Positions 1 to 5,900 of a stretch of 8,545 nt of DNA are shown here, one piece after another; position 1 is the first letter of the stretch, and each line of letters opens with the position of its first letter. The notes under the pieces are model-generated. The model worked only from the letters and a program-made list of their open reading frames with translations, was not told where the DNA came from and searched no databases. The DNA lies in contig JAFGPY010000359.1 in the NCBI GenBank assembly GCA_016935955.1, positions 1 through 8,545 of the forward strand, in the 5' to 3' direction. Made by a program: the position numbers and the translations under genes. The stretch comes from Planctomycetota bacterium. GTDB lineage: Bacteria > Planctomycetota > Phycisphaerae > FEN-1346 > JAACEH01.

Positions 1-11
1 AGAGTCAATGC

Positions 12-85
12 TGGGGATTGGTGTAATGGTAGCACGGCTGACTCTGGATCAGCTAGTCGGGGTTCGAGTCCCTGATCCCCAGCCA
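12..85 (+). tRNA. trnQ: tRNA-Gln, anticodon CTG
   Basis: This is a complete 74-nt cloverleaf. The acceptor stem TGGGGAT (12-18) pairs with ATCCCCA (75-81). The D arm has the stem GTGT/GCAC around AATGGTA. The anticodon stem GCTGA/TCAGC encloses the loop CTCTGGA, giving anticodon CTG, which reads CAG (Gln). The T arm CGGGG/CCCTG encloses TTCGAGT, with one G-T pair. The discriminator G82 is followed by a genome-encoded CCA at 83-85. The UGGGG acceptor start is typical of bacterial glutamine tRNAs. A terminator follows 14 nt later, so this is the last or only gene of its transcript. Confidence 0.96.
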
Positions 86-99
86 GTATTGCGGTTTGC

Positions 100-134
100 G
101 CCCCTGTCGCTGCATGGCGGCAGGGGCTCTTTTT
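100..134 (+). terminator. Intrinsic terminator of the tRNA-Gln transcript
   Basis: An 11-bp stem is formed by GCCCCTGTCGC (100-110) and GCGGCAGGGGC (117-127), with one T-G wobble and the six-base loop TGCATG. It is followed by TCTTTTT (128-134). The strong GC stem plus U-tract, 14 nt after the tRNA CCA end, is a textbook rho-independent terminator. It separates the tRNA from the downstream radical SAM gene. Confidence 0.88.
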
Positions 135-171
135 GTGCCCATGGCGACCGGCAGTTCCCTCCGGGCAACCC

Positions 172-200
172 TTGTGACGTGGGGCATTCCGCGGTATAAG
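172..200 (+). promoter_or_regulatory. Sigma70-type promoter for the SPL-like gene
   Basis: The -35 box TTGTGA (172-177, 4 of 6 to TTGACA) and the -10 box TATAAG (195-200, 5 of 6 to TATAAT) are separated by exactly 17 nt. The expected transcription start is near 206-208, leaving a leader of about 100 nt before the ATG at 310. It lies just after the tRNA terminator and before the only downstream gene, the expected position for an independent promoter. This is a sequence match only. Confidence 0.5.
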
Positions 201-309
201 CGACCTATGGCGTTGACCGTCGCCGTCCGGCGGCGGCTCTCCGAGCAGGGGCATCGTGTCTCCGGCTGGAGGAAAATCGCCGGCATCCGGTCGCAGGAGC
301 CCTCCAGGC

Positions 310-1572
310 ATGTACGACCTGAAGCCTCCCTATGTCTTCGTGCACAAGCGCGTCTACCGCAACGAGCGGGCCGTGCGGCGGTTGGAGCGGATGCTACGGG
401 CCCTCGGCGATCCGCCGATCCAGGAGGTCGACGTCGAGGACACGGCGCGGGTCCTGGAGTTGGCCGGTCCGCCACCGTCGATCGAGCCCCTGGGCTTCGC
501 CGTGCGAATGGGCGTCGAGCGGCGGGCCGAGGATCCGGCACTGCTGTTCAACACATTCGTCTGGAGCGAGTCCGAACGCGCCGAGGTAGATCGCGGCAAG
601 TACCGCGAAACCTGCTCGTACCGCATCGCCCGGGCCATGGCGGGTGTGGGCGAGGACTTCGCCTTCAGCCGCCGCGACGCGCTGGTCTCCGGCGGCGTCC
701 AGTACGTCTGCCAGGGCGGCTGGGGGCTGCACAGCCTCAAGGGCTGCGTCCACAAGTGCGACTACTGTCACGAGGGCTACATCGTCAACCTGATGCTCGA
801 CCTCGAAGACTTCGCCGATCACGTCTACCGCATGACGCTCGATCGCCCTGAGCAGAAGCTCTACCGCTACGACATGTACAGCGACGCCATCTGCTTCGAG
901 CCGGAGTACGGTTCGTCGGCCGTGCTCTCGGAGATGTTCGCCCGCACCGGCGACAAGTACCTGCTCTACTACACCAAGAGCGACAACGTCGAGCATCTGC
1001 TCGACCTGCCGCACAAGAGCAACGCCATCTTCTACTGCACGCTGGCCACCGAGTCGGTCTGCCGCGACATCGAGCGCGACACGCCGTCGATGGAGCGGCG
1101 CATCGAGGGCTTGCGGCGGTGCCAGGAGGCCGGCTACCGCGTGCGGGTCGGATTCTCGCCGATCATTCCCACCGTCAACTGGCGACAGGAAGCCACCGAG
1201 TGCCTGGAGAAACTCTTCGCGGCCGTGCAACCTGAGACCGTGCGGCTATGGGTGCTCTCGATGATGAGCCCGGCCGAGGCCTCGCAGGCGATTGGCGACG
1301 AGCGGCTTGATCCGCAGTTCCTCGAAGTCATGCGGACCAACACGGATTTCCAGGGCGAAGAGATTTTCGATCAGCCTTTTCCCCGGCGCGCCCGGGCCGA
1401 GACCTACGCCTACTACCTTGACGAGATCCGGCGAATCAGTCCCGACACGCCCGTGACCCTGTGCAGCGAGCGTCGAGAGCTCTGGGACATGCTGGCCGAC
1501 CGTCTGACCGTCTCGCCCGAGAGCCTCTACTGCTGTTGCGGCGGATTCAGCGGCCGTCGTTTCTCCCCGTGA
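310..1572 (+). CDS. SPL-superfamily radical SAM protein (SplB-like, COG1533 type)
   Basis: Predicted 420-residue radical SAM enzyme related to spore photoproduct lyase (SPL). SPL binds a [4Fe-4S] cluster and S-adenosylmethionine and reverses the UV thymine dimer called spore photoproduct. The cluster motif is GC-VHK-C-DY-C (Cys146, Cys150, Cys153; CX3CX2C). Further SPL-like blocks are MYSDAICFEP (189-198), TKSDNVEHLLD (222-232), and the run from about 238 to 286 containing DTPSMERRIEG, EAGYRVRVGF and SPIIP. As I recall B. subtilis SPL, its H-donor Cys141 lies in CTSD; here the aligned residue is Met189 (MYSD), with a Cys six residues on (Cys195). The C-terminus carries three consecutive cysteines (408-410, CCCGG). 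It is longer than SPL (about 340 residues) because of extra N- and C-terminal segments. Start: ATG 310 follows CAGGAG (294-299); GTG 256 would add 18 low-complexity residues and is less likely. Family membership is confident. DNA photolesion repair is unproven, and the suspected lineage is not known to form endospores. Confidence 0.88.
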   Translation: MYDLKPPYVFVHKRVYRNERAVRRLERMLRALGDPPIQEVDVEDTARVLELAGPPPSIEPLGFAVRMGVERRAEDPALLFNTFVWSESERAEVDRGKYRETCSYRIARAMAGVGEDFAFSRRDALVSGGVQYVCQGGWGLHSLKGCVHKCDYCHEGYIVNLMLDLEDFADHVYRMTLDRPEQKLYRYDMYSDAICFEPEYGSSAVLSEMFARTGDKYLLYYTKSDNVEHLLDLPHKSNAIFYCTLATESVCRDIERDTPSMERRIEGLRRCQEAGYRVRVGFSPIIPTVNWRQEATECLEKLFAAVQPETVRLWVLSMMSPAEASQAIGDERLDPQFLEVMRTNTDFQGEEIFDQPFPRRARAETYAYYLDEIRRISPDTPVTLCSERRELWDMLADRLTVSPESLYCCCGGFSGRRFSP

Positions 1573-1620
1573 TCTTGGGGGCTATCGGTGACTTTGCCGG
1601 GCCTCGGCGGTACCTGGGCA

Positions 1621-1644
1621 GCCGCTCCCGGCCCCGGAAGCGGC
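1621..1644 (+). terminator. GC-rich hairpin after the SPL-like gene, possible terminator
   Basis: GCCGCT (1621-1626) pairs with AGCGGC (1639-1644). After one C-A mismatch the inner CCGG copies (1628-1631 and 1634-1637) can extend the stem around a tight loop. It begins 49 nt past the TGA of the SPL-like gene. There is no T-tract afterwards (CATTGCG), so it is not a classical intrinsic terminator and may be a weak or factor-assisted one, or chance in GC-rich DNA. Confidence 0.3.
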
Positions 1645-1754
1645 ATTGCGCACAGGCCCCAAGCCTCGCATATTGCCCCCCAATTCGCCGGTAATGGTCA
1701 TTTCCTCCCGAAATCAGGACGTTCGTTGCGAATCCGGTCATAAGGAGGCTGCGG

Positions 1755-1805
1755 ATGCTTAGAAACCGCTTGTTGCATATCGGCCCGTCTCGGACAAATG
1801 ACTAA
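1755..1805 (+). CDS. 16-residue mini-ORF with strong ribosome-binding site
   Basis: An ATG at 1755 sits six bases after AAGGAGG (1742-1748), the best Shine-Dalgarno in the window. It opens a frame of 16 codons (MLRNRLLHIGPSRTND) ending in TAA at 1803-1805. The peptide is basic and matches nothing I recognise. It has no run of one amino acid typical of attenuation leader peptides. It could be a small expressed protein, an upstream leader ORF for the RCC1 gene, or the decayed start of a lost gene. The claim rests only on the ribosome-binding site and spacing. Confidence 0.3.
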   Translation: MLRNRLLHIGPSRTND

Positions 1806-1839
1806 GGGCAGACAGGTGTCAGAGGCAGCGACAAACATC

Positions 1840-1868
1840 TTGCACATGGCCGTGCCACAGGGTATTCT
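1840..1868 (+). promoter_or_regulatory. Weak promoter candidate for the RCC1-dockerin gene
   Basis: TTGCAC (1840-1845, 3 of 6 to consensus) and TATTCT (1863-1868, 4 of 6) lie 17 nt apart. Transcription would start near 1875, about 87 nt before the ATG at 1962. Spacing and position are suitable but the -35 match is poor, so this is only the best visible candidate. Confidence 0.27.
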
Positions 1869-1961
1869 CATGGGTCGATAATCTCGCCATGTGGCGGCCG
1901 CACGGAGACTGACCGAGCTTCCAAAACCTTTTGTGTCGTGTCGAACCGTGAGGGGCAGTCG

Positions 1962-3674
1962 ATGCTACAACTGTTCAATCGCGTTGGACAACAATTCCGA
2001 AGGCAGTCACCCGTTATGTCGAGCAGCGTCCTACGAGCGGTTTTCGCGGCCGTGCTTGCTGCGCTATCGACGTTCTGCGCCCGGGCCGAAGAGGTCGGGC
2101 CGACGCCGCACGGCTGGGGCAGGAATGATGTGGGACAGGTAGGCGACGGCACCACGGTGCCGCGCAGCATCCCGGTCACCGTATCGTCCCTCACACGTGT
2201 TGCCGCCTTCGCTGCGGGCGAAGCACATTCCCTGGCCGTGGACCGCGACGGCAACGTCTGGGCATGGGGGGAGAATGCGTTCGGCCAACTCGGTGACGGC
2301 ACGAACGTCCGGCGGTACGTTCCTGTGCAGGTCAGCGACCTGACCGACATCGTGGCCGTGGCCGCTGGGCATTACCACTCGCTGGCCCTTGCCGCCGACG
2401 GAACCGTCTGGGTCTGGGGTCGCAACGACAAGGGTCAACTCGGCGATGGCACGACTGCCACGCACCGTACGCCAGTTCAGTTGAGTGCCCCGGTCGACGT
2501 GGTTGCCATTGCCGCCGGGTACAAGCACTCGGCGGCAATGTGCGAGAACGGCAGCGTCCGGACCTGGGGACTGAACGCCTCGGGACAGTTGGGTATCGGC
2601 ACACTCGTCGACAGTCTCACGCCGCGGTCTGTCGTGCTGCCCGGCGCGGTCGCGGCCATCGCCTGCGGGTACGGGCACGTTGTCGTCGCCACGGAATCCG
2701 GCGAGGTCTACGCCTGGGGCATGAACCTCAACGGCCAACTCGGTGACGGCACGATCACCAACCGTCCGTCGCCCGTCGCCGTGTCTTCTCTGGCCGGAGC
2801 CACGAGCGTCTCTTGTGGGTACTACCACAGCGTTGCCCTGCTCGACGACAACACGCTGTGGGCCTGGGGCTGCAACAGCAACGGCCAACTGGGCAACGGG
2901 AGCTGCACGCCGTCCTCGGTGCCGACCCGCGTCCTGCTGGACGCGACCGTGGACCGCGTCGCGTGCGGCGGGTACCACGGTATGGTTCTTGACGCACAGA
3001 ACCGCCTCTGGACCTGGGGCTACAACGCTCACGGAGAGCTTGGCGACGGGCTGGTCGAGGATCGTTGTCTGCCGGCAACGGTTGATTCGCTGGCCGATGT
3101 CGTGGCCGTCGCCGGCGGTGGGTACCACAGTCTGGCGGCGACGGCTGTCCTGCAGGCCGACGTGGTCGTCGAGGACGGGCTCGACTGGGTCTACCAGAAC
3201 ATCTCGGCGACTCTGGCCAGAGGCGGGCACAAACTGAAGCTGCACGTGGTCGTGACCGACGGGGCAGGCAACGACAGTTATCAGGTCGCTGTGGCCAAAC
3301 TCCCCGGCAGCGGGTCGGGCACGGTGAGCATTGCCGACGATCCGGCCGGCGATTCGCTGGTCAAGTACGTCTACGGCAGCAACCGGACCGACGGCGTCAC
3401 CGGGTGCGGCAGCCTCGTGCTGGAAGTCACCGTCACGGGAGACGTCGCGGGACAGAACACCTGCCAGGTGCCCCTCACGGTGCGCTCCCTGGGCGACGTC
3501 GACGGCAACGGGGGATGCGAGCCTAGCGACATCAGCGCGATGATCGTGAAACTCAACAACTCGTCGCCCCTGAGCTTCCACCCGCGGGCCTTCGATCTCG
3601 ACCGCAATGGAGGCATCGAACCTGGCGACTTGTCGTTGCTCATCAACATCCTCAACGATCTTCCGATAGACTGA
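1962..3674 (+). CDS. Secreted seven-blade RCC1 propeller protein with dockerin-like C-terminus
   Basis: Predicted 570-residue exported protein. A signal peptide has a basic n-region, a hydrophobic core VLRAVFAAVLAAL and likely cleavage after ARA (residues 40-42). Seven RCC1 repeats follow (about residues 50-399), each built on W-G-x-N-x-x-G-Q-L-G-D-G and a G-x-x-H-S motif. Seven such repeats make one closed beta-propeller, as in eukaryotic RCC1. Residues about 400-508 are a beta-rich linker domain I cannot name. The C-terminus has two 12-residue calcium loops, DVDGNGGCEPSD (512-523) and DLDRNGGIEPGD (545-556), the duplicated arrangement of type I dockerins. Partner and ligand are unknown. Propeller binding, and dockerin anchoring to a cohesin or the cell surface, are inferences. 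Start: ATG 1962 is six bases after GAGGGG. GTG 1938 (eight residues longer) and ATG 2016 (starting at the signal core) are alternatives. Transcribed alone, as far as can be seen. Confidence 0.9.
   Translation: MLQLFNRVGQQFRRQSPVMSSSVLRAVFAAVLAALSTFCARAEEVGPTPHGWGRNDVGQVGDGTTVPRSIPVTVSSLTRVAAFAAGEAHSLAVDRDGNVWAWGENAFGQLGDGTNVRRYVPVQVSDLTDIVAVAAGHYHSLALAADGTVWVWGRNDKGQLGDGTTATHRTPVQLSAPVDVVAIAAGYKHSAAMCENGSVRTWGLNASGQLGIGTLVDSLTPRSVVLPGAVAAIACGYGHVVVATESGEVYAWGMNLNGQLGDGTITNRPSPVAVSSLAGATSVSCGYYHSVALLDDNTLWAWGCNSNGQLGNGSCTPSSVPTRVLLDATVDRVACGGYHGMVLDAQNRLWTWGYNAHGELGDGLVEDRCLPATVDSLADVVAVAGGGYHSLAATAVLQADVVVEDGLDWVYQNISATLARGGHKLKLHVVVTDGAGNDSYQVAVAKLPGSGSGTVSIADDPAGDSLVKYVYGSNRTDGVTGCGSLVLEVTVTGDVAGQNTCQVPLTVRSLGDVDGNGGCEPSDISAMIVKLNNSSPLSFHPRAFDLDRNGGIEPGDLSLLINILNDLPID
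2109..3158 (+). repeat. Seven in-frame 150-bp RCC1 repeats
   Basis: Protein-coding tandem repeat. The tryptophan codon of each W-G-x-N motif falls at 2115, 2265, 2415, 2565, 2715, 2865 and 3015, exactly 150 nt apart every time. The shared nucleotide core encodes TGGGGC-x-AAC-x-x-GG-CAACT-x-GG-GACGGC. Copies are diverged, so this is an old amplification held to length by the propeller fold, not a recent DNA duplication. It is inside the RCC1-dockerin gene and not a mobile or CRISPR repeat. Confidence 0.92.
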
Positions 3675-3836
3675 TCCCCGACATCACGACGTCCAGCGGC
3701 TGCCGCAGTAGGCGTTTTGCCTCAGGCCGCAAACCACTGAATAGGGCTTGCAATCTGCACCGGCTTGACGACAATGGCCGCCGGCTGTCCGAACGAATTC
3801 CACGAATGCGGCTGCGGCCGGGACGGAGACGATGCC

Positions 3837-4823
3837 ATGGGCAAGACGATACGCTGGGGTGTTCTCGGGTGCGGCAAGATCGCCCGCAAATTCGCTGAGG
3901 CCGTCAACTTCCTTGACGACGCCGAGTTGGCCGCCGTCGCGTCGCGAACGCAGGAAAAGGCCGACGCCTTTGCCGCCGAGTTCTCCGCCTCTCGGGCCCA
4001 CGGCAGTTACGAGGCCCTGGCGGACGATCCGCAGATCGACGTCATCTACGTGGCCACGCCGCACGCCATGCATGCGGACAACGCGCAACTGTGCCTGGAG
4101 GCGGGCAAGGCCGTCCTTTGCGAGAAACCGTTCGCCATCAACGAAACCCAGGCCCGTCGCACGATCGACTTGGCCCGCCGCTGCAAACTCTTCCTCATGG
4201 AAGCCATGTGGACGCGGTTCCTGCCCACCCTGGTCCGCGTCCGCGAACTCGTGGCCGACGGCGCGATCGGCGAAGTGCGGATGGTTGCCGCCGATTTTGG
4301 ATTCCGCAGTGATGTGGACCCCGCAAGCCGCCTGTTCGATCCGGCCCTTGGCGGCGGGGCGCTGCTGGACGTCGGTATCTACCCGGTCTCGCTGGCCTCG
4401 ATGCTCTTCGGCGACGAGCCGACCGACGTCGTCGCTCTGGCCGACGTGGGCTCGACCGGCGTCGACGAGCAATCGGCCTACGTGTTGAAATACCCCGGCG
4501 GGCGGATGGCCAGCCTGTTTGCCGCCGTGCGGACCTTCTCGCCCATGGAAGCCACGATCATGGGCACCGAAGGTCACATCCGTCTGCACACGGCCTGGTG
4601 GCGGGGGTCGAAGATGAGCCTCTGCCTTCGCGGCAAAGACGAGCAACTGATACACTTGCCGCACGCCTGTAACGGTTACGAGGGCGAGGCCGCCGAGGTC
4701 GGCCGCTGCCTGAGGGCGGGGCGGACCGAGAGCGACGTGATGCCGCTCGACGAGACGTTGGCCGTCATGCGGACCCTCGATCGCATCCGCGCCCAGTGGG
4801 GCATGACCTATCCGATGGAGTGA
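3837..4823 (+). CDS. Gfo/Idh/MocA family oxidoreductase, dihydrodiol-dehydrogenase-like
   Basis: Predicted 328-residue cytoplasmic NAD(P)-dependent dehydrogenase. The N-terminal Rossmann fold has GVLGCGKIA (G11-x-G13-x-x-A16). VIYVATPHAMHADNA (69-83) and CEKPFAINE (95-103) are family hallmarks, with catalytic-type Lys97 in the EKP motif. FLMEAMWTRFLPTL (119-132) and GGALLDVGIYPVSLA (173-187) point to the dimeric dihydrodiol dehydrogenase-like branch, in which Lys97 and a Tyr (here Tyr182) replace the usual Lys/His pair. Length is normal for the family. Likely substrates are sugars, polyols or trans-diols; the true one cannot be read from sequence. Start: ATG 3837 is eight bases after GGAG (3825-3828) and puts the Rossmann strand at the N-terminus. 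TTG 3765 would add 24 odd Cys-rich residues. A poor promoter candidate (TTGCAA 3748-3753, GACAAT 3770-3775) lies upstream. It is first in a likely operon with the aldo/keto reductase. Confidence 0.9.
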   Translation: MGKTIRWGVLGCGKIARKFAEAVNFLDDAELAAVASRTQEKADAFAAEFSASRAHGSYEALADDPQIDVIYVATPHAMHADNAQLCLEAGKAVLCEKPFAINETQARRTIDLARRCKLFLMEAMWTRFLPTLVRVRELVADGAIGEVRMVAADFGFRSDVDPASRLFDPALGGGALLDVGIYPVSLASMLFGDEPTDVVALADVGSTGVDEQSAYVLKYPGGRMASLFAAVRTFSPMEATIMGTEGHIRLHTAWWRGSKMSLCLRGKDEQLIHLPHACNGYEGEAAEVGRCLRAGRTESDVMPLDETLAVMRTLDRIRAQWGMTYPME

Positions 4824-4857
4824 GCCGCATCCCGTGCGGTCGCGAAAGGATTGTGCC

Positions 4858-5808
4858 GTGACCATGCAGTACGGCCGTGTGCCGGACATCGACAAACCGC
4901 TCTCGCGACTCGTCCAAGGCACCGAGGGACACACCCTCGATCGCCAGGACGAACTGCACGATCTGTTCGACGGTGTCTTCGAACTCGGATGTACGACGTT
5001 CGACACGGCGTTCGTCTACGGCCGCGGACAGAGCGAAAGCGTCCTGGGCAACTGGATCGACAAGCGCGGCCTTCGCGACCGCGTGGTCATCGTCGACAAG
5101 GGGGCCCATCCGCGAAACGGTCTCAATCGCGTCACGCCCGAAGGCATCGCCGAGGACTTGGCGGTGAGCCTCGAGCGGCTGAAGACCGATCATGTGGATC
5201 TGTACCTGCTGCACCGCGACGATCCGTCCGTGGAGGTGGGCCCTATCGTCGAGGCCCTGAACGCCCATCGCGAGGCCGGCCGTATGCGGGCCTTCGGCGG
5301 ATCGAACTGGACGGCCGCCCGCGTTCGCGCCGCCAACGACTATGCAGCCGCGCACGGCCTGGTGGGTTTCGCCGCCAGCAGCCCGCACCTGAGCCTGGCC
5401 GTGCCGCGCGAGGTACCGTGGCCCGGTTGCGTCAGCCTCAGCGGCCCGGAGGGTGAGGCCGATCGGCGCTGGTACGGCAGGACCGGCATGCCCCTTTTCA
5501 TCTGGTCGTCGCTGGCCGGCGGGTTCCTGACCGGCCGTTTTCGTCGCGACAATCTCAACTCATTCCAGGATACCATCGCCAGGCTGGTGGTCGGCAGTTA
5601 CTGCACCGAGGAGAACTTCCTGCGGCTCGACCGCATCGAGCGGGCGGCCGGCGACTTGGGACTGACCATCTCGCAGGTGGCCTTGGCATGGCTCTTCAAG
5701 CAGCCGCTGAACGTCTTCGCCCTGGTCGGTTGCCGCACGGCCGACGAGTGCCGCGAGAACCTTGCCGCCCTCGACGCCGTCGCCCGCCTGCCCGACGATC
5801 TGGGCTGA
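4858..5808 (+). CDS. Aldo/keto reductase
   Basis: Predicted 316-residue cytoplasmic NADPH-dependent aldo/keto reductase with a (beta/alpha)8 barrel. The catalytic tetrad is visible: Asp49 and Tyr54 in TTFDTAFVYGRGQSE, Lys81 in VIVDKGAHP, and His119 in DLYLLHRDDP. FIWSSLAGGFLTGRF, the following helix, and ISQVALAWLF plus ALVGCRTADECREN near the C-terminus match the AKR nucleotide-binding end. The segment SLSGPEGEADRRWYGR replaces the more usual loop before the last barrel strands and probably shapes the substrate pocket. Start: GTG 4858 lies seven bases after AAAGGA (4845-4850). ATG 4864 would lose two residues, and GTG 4834 has no ribosome-binding site and begins 11 nt after the upstream stop. 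The 34-nt gap from the Gfo/Idh/MocA gene and the shared strand suggest one operon, possibly successive redox steps on one compound. Substrate unknown. Confidence 0.9.
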   Translation: MTMQYGRVPDIDKPLSRLVQGTEGHTLDRQDELHDLFDGVFELGCTTFDTAFVYGRGQSESVLGNWIDKRGLRDRVVIVDKGAHPRNGLNRVTPEGIAEDLAVSLERLKTDHVDLYLLHRDDPSVEVGPIVEALNAHREAGRMRAFGGSNWTAARVRAANDYAAAHGLVGFAASSPHLSLAVPREVPWPGCVSLSGPEGEADRRWYGRTGMPLFIWSSLAGGFLTGRFRRDNLNSFQDTIARLVVGSYCTEENFLRLDRIERAAGDLGLTISQVALAWLFKQPLNVFALVGCRTADECRENLAALDAVARLPDDLG

Positions 5809-5869
5809 TTCCTTCCGCTGCGGGCGAGGTCCTTCCCGAAGAGTTGGACGCCCCTCATAGCATTGGTGC

Positions 5870-5889
5870 CATGGCCGCTTGCGGCCATG
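5870..5889. terminator. Perfect hairpin between convergent genes, possible terminator
   Basis: CATGGCCGC (5870-5878) and GCGGCCATG (5881-5889) form a perfect 9-bp inverted repeat around TT. It lies 61 nt past the aldo/keto reductase stop and 11 nt past the EamA gene stop on the other strand. There is no T-run on either side, so it is not a classical intrinsic terminator, but its location between convergent transcripts fits a shared 3'-end structure. Confidence 0.4.
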
Positions 5890-5900
5890 CCCGCGAGTGC

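Larger units (their letters stand above)
1573..1961 (+). other. Intergenic region between the SPL-like and RCC1 genes
   Basis: These 389 nt hold no recognisable full-length gene. They contain a GC-rich hairpin (1621-1644), a 16-codon mini-ORF with a strong Shine-Dalgarno (1755-1805), a small inverted repeat GACA-GG-TGTC (1811-1820), and a weak promoter candidate (1840-1868). The longer open frames on both strands here show no family motif and no convincing ribosome-binding site. Base composition is visibly less GC-rich from about 1690 onward, as expected for a non-coding upstream region. Confidence 0.6.

Noticed and set aside
12..309. tRNA-Gln considered as an integration site for a mobile element
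   Set aside because: No integrase, no second copy of the tRNA 3' end in the window, and an ordinary terminator follows the tRNA.
394..1230. 278-codon minus-strand frame inside the SPL-like gene
   Set aside because: It is antisense to conserved radical SAM motifs, has no ribosome-binding site and no recognisable domain.
1811..1820. Inverted repeat GACA-GG-TGTC as an operator or REP element
   Set aside because: The arms are only 4 bp, it occurs once in the region I checked, and it has no flanking partner, so chance is sufficient.
2109..3158. Regular 150-bp repeats considered as a CRISPR or satellite array
   Set aside because: Copies are diverged, in frame, and explained fully by RCC1 blades. 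There are no short identical repeats separated by unique spacers.
2064..3581. 505-codon open frame on the minus strand opposite the RCC1 gene
   Set aside because: It is antisense to a gene with unmistakable RCC1 and dockerin motifs. Its apparent repetition merely mirrors the 150-bp repeats, and high GC keeps the frame free of stops.
3696..3730. GCGGC/GCCGC and AGGC-GTTTT-GCCT pairings after the RCC1 gene considered as a terminator
   Set aside because: The pairings are short and compete with GCGG-CTG-CCGC. No T-run follows the outer stem, so the structure is too ambiguous to annotate.
3765..3836. 24-residue N-terminal extension of the Gfo/Idh/MocA protein from TTG 3765
   Set aside because: The extension is Cys-rich and unlike the family, which begins directly at the Rossmann strand. 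ATG 3837 has a GGAG at good spacing.
3684..5006. 440-codon open frame on the minus strand over the Gfo/Idh/MocA gene
   Set aside because: The translation is His/Gly/Arg-rich with no family motif and lies opposite a well-supported dehydrogenase. It is a shadow frame of GC-rich codons.
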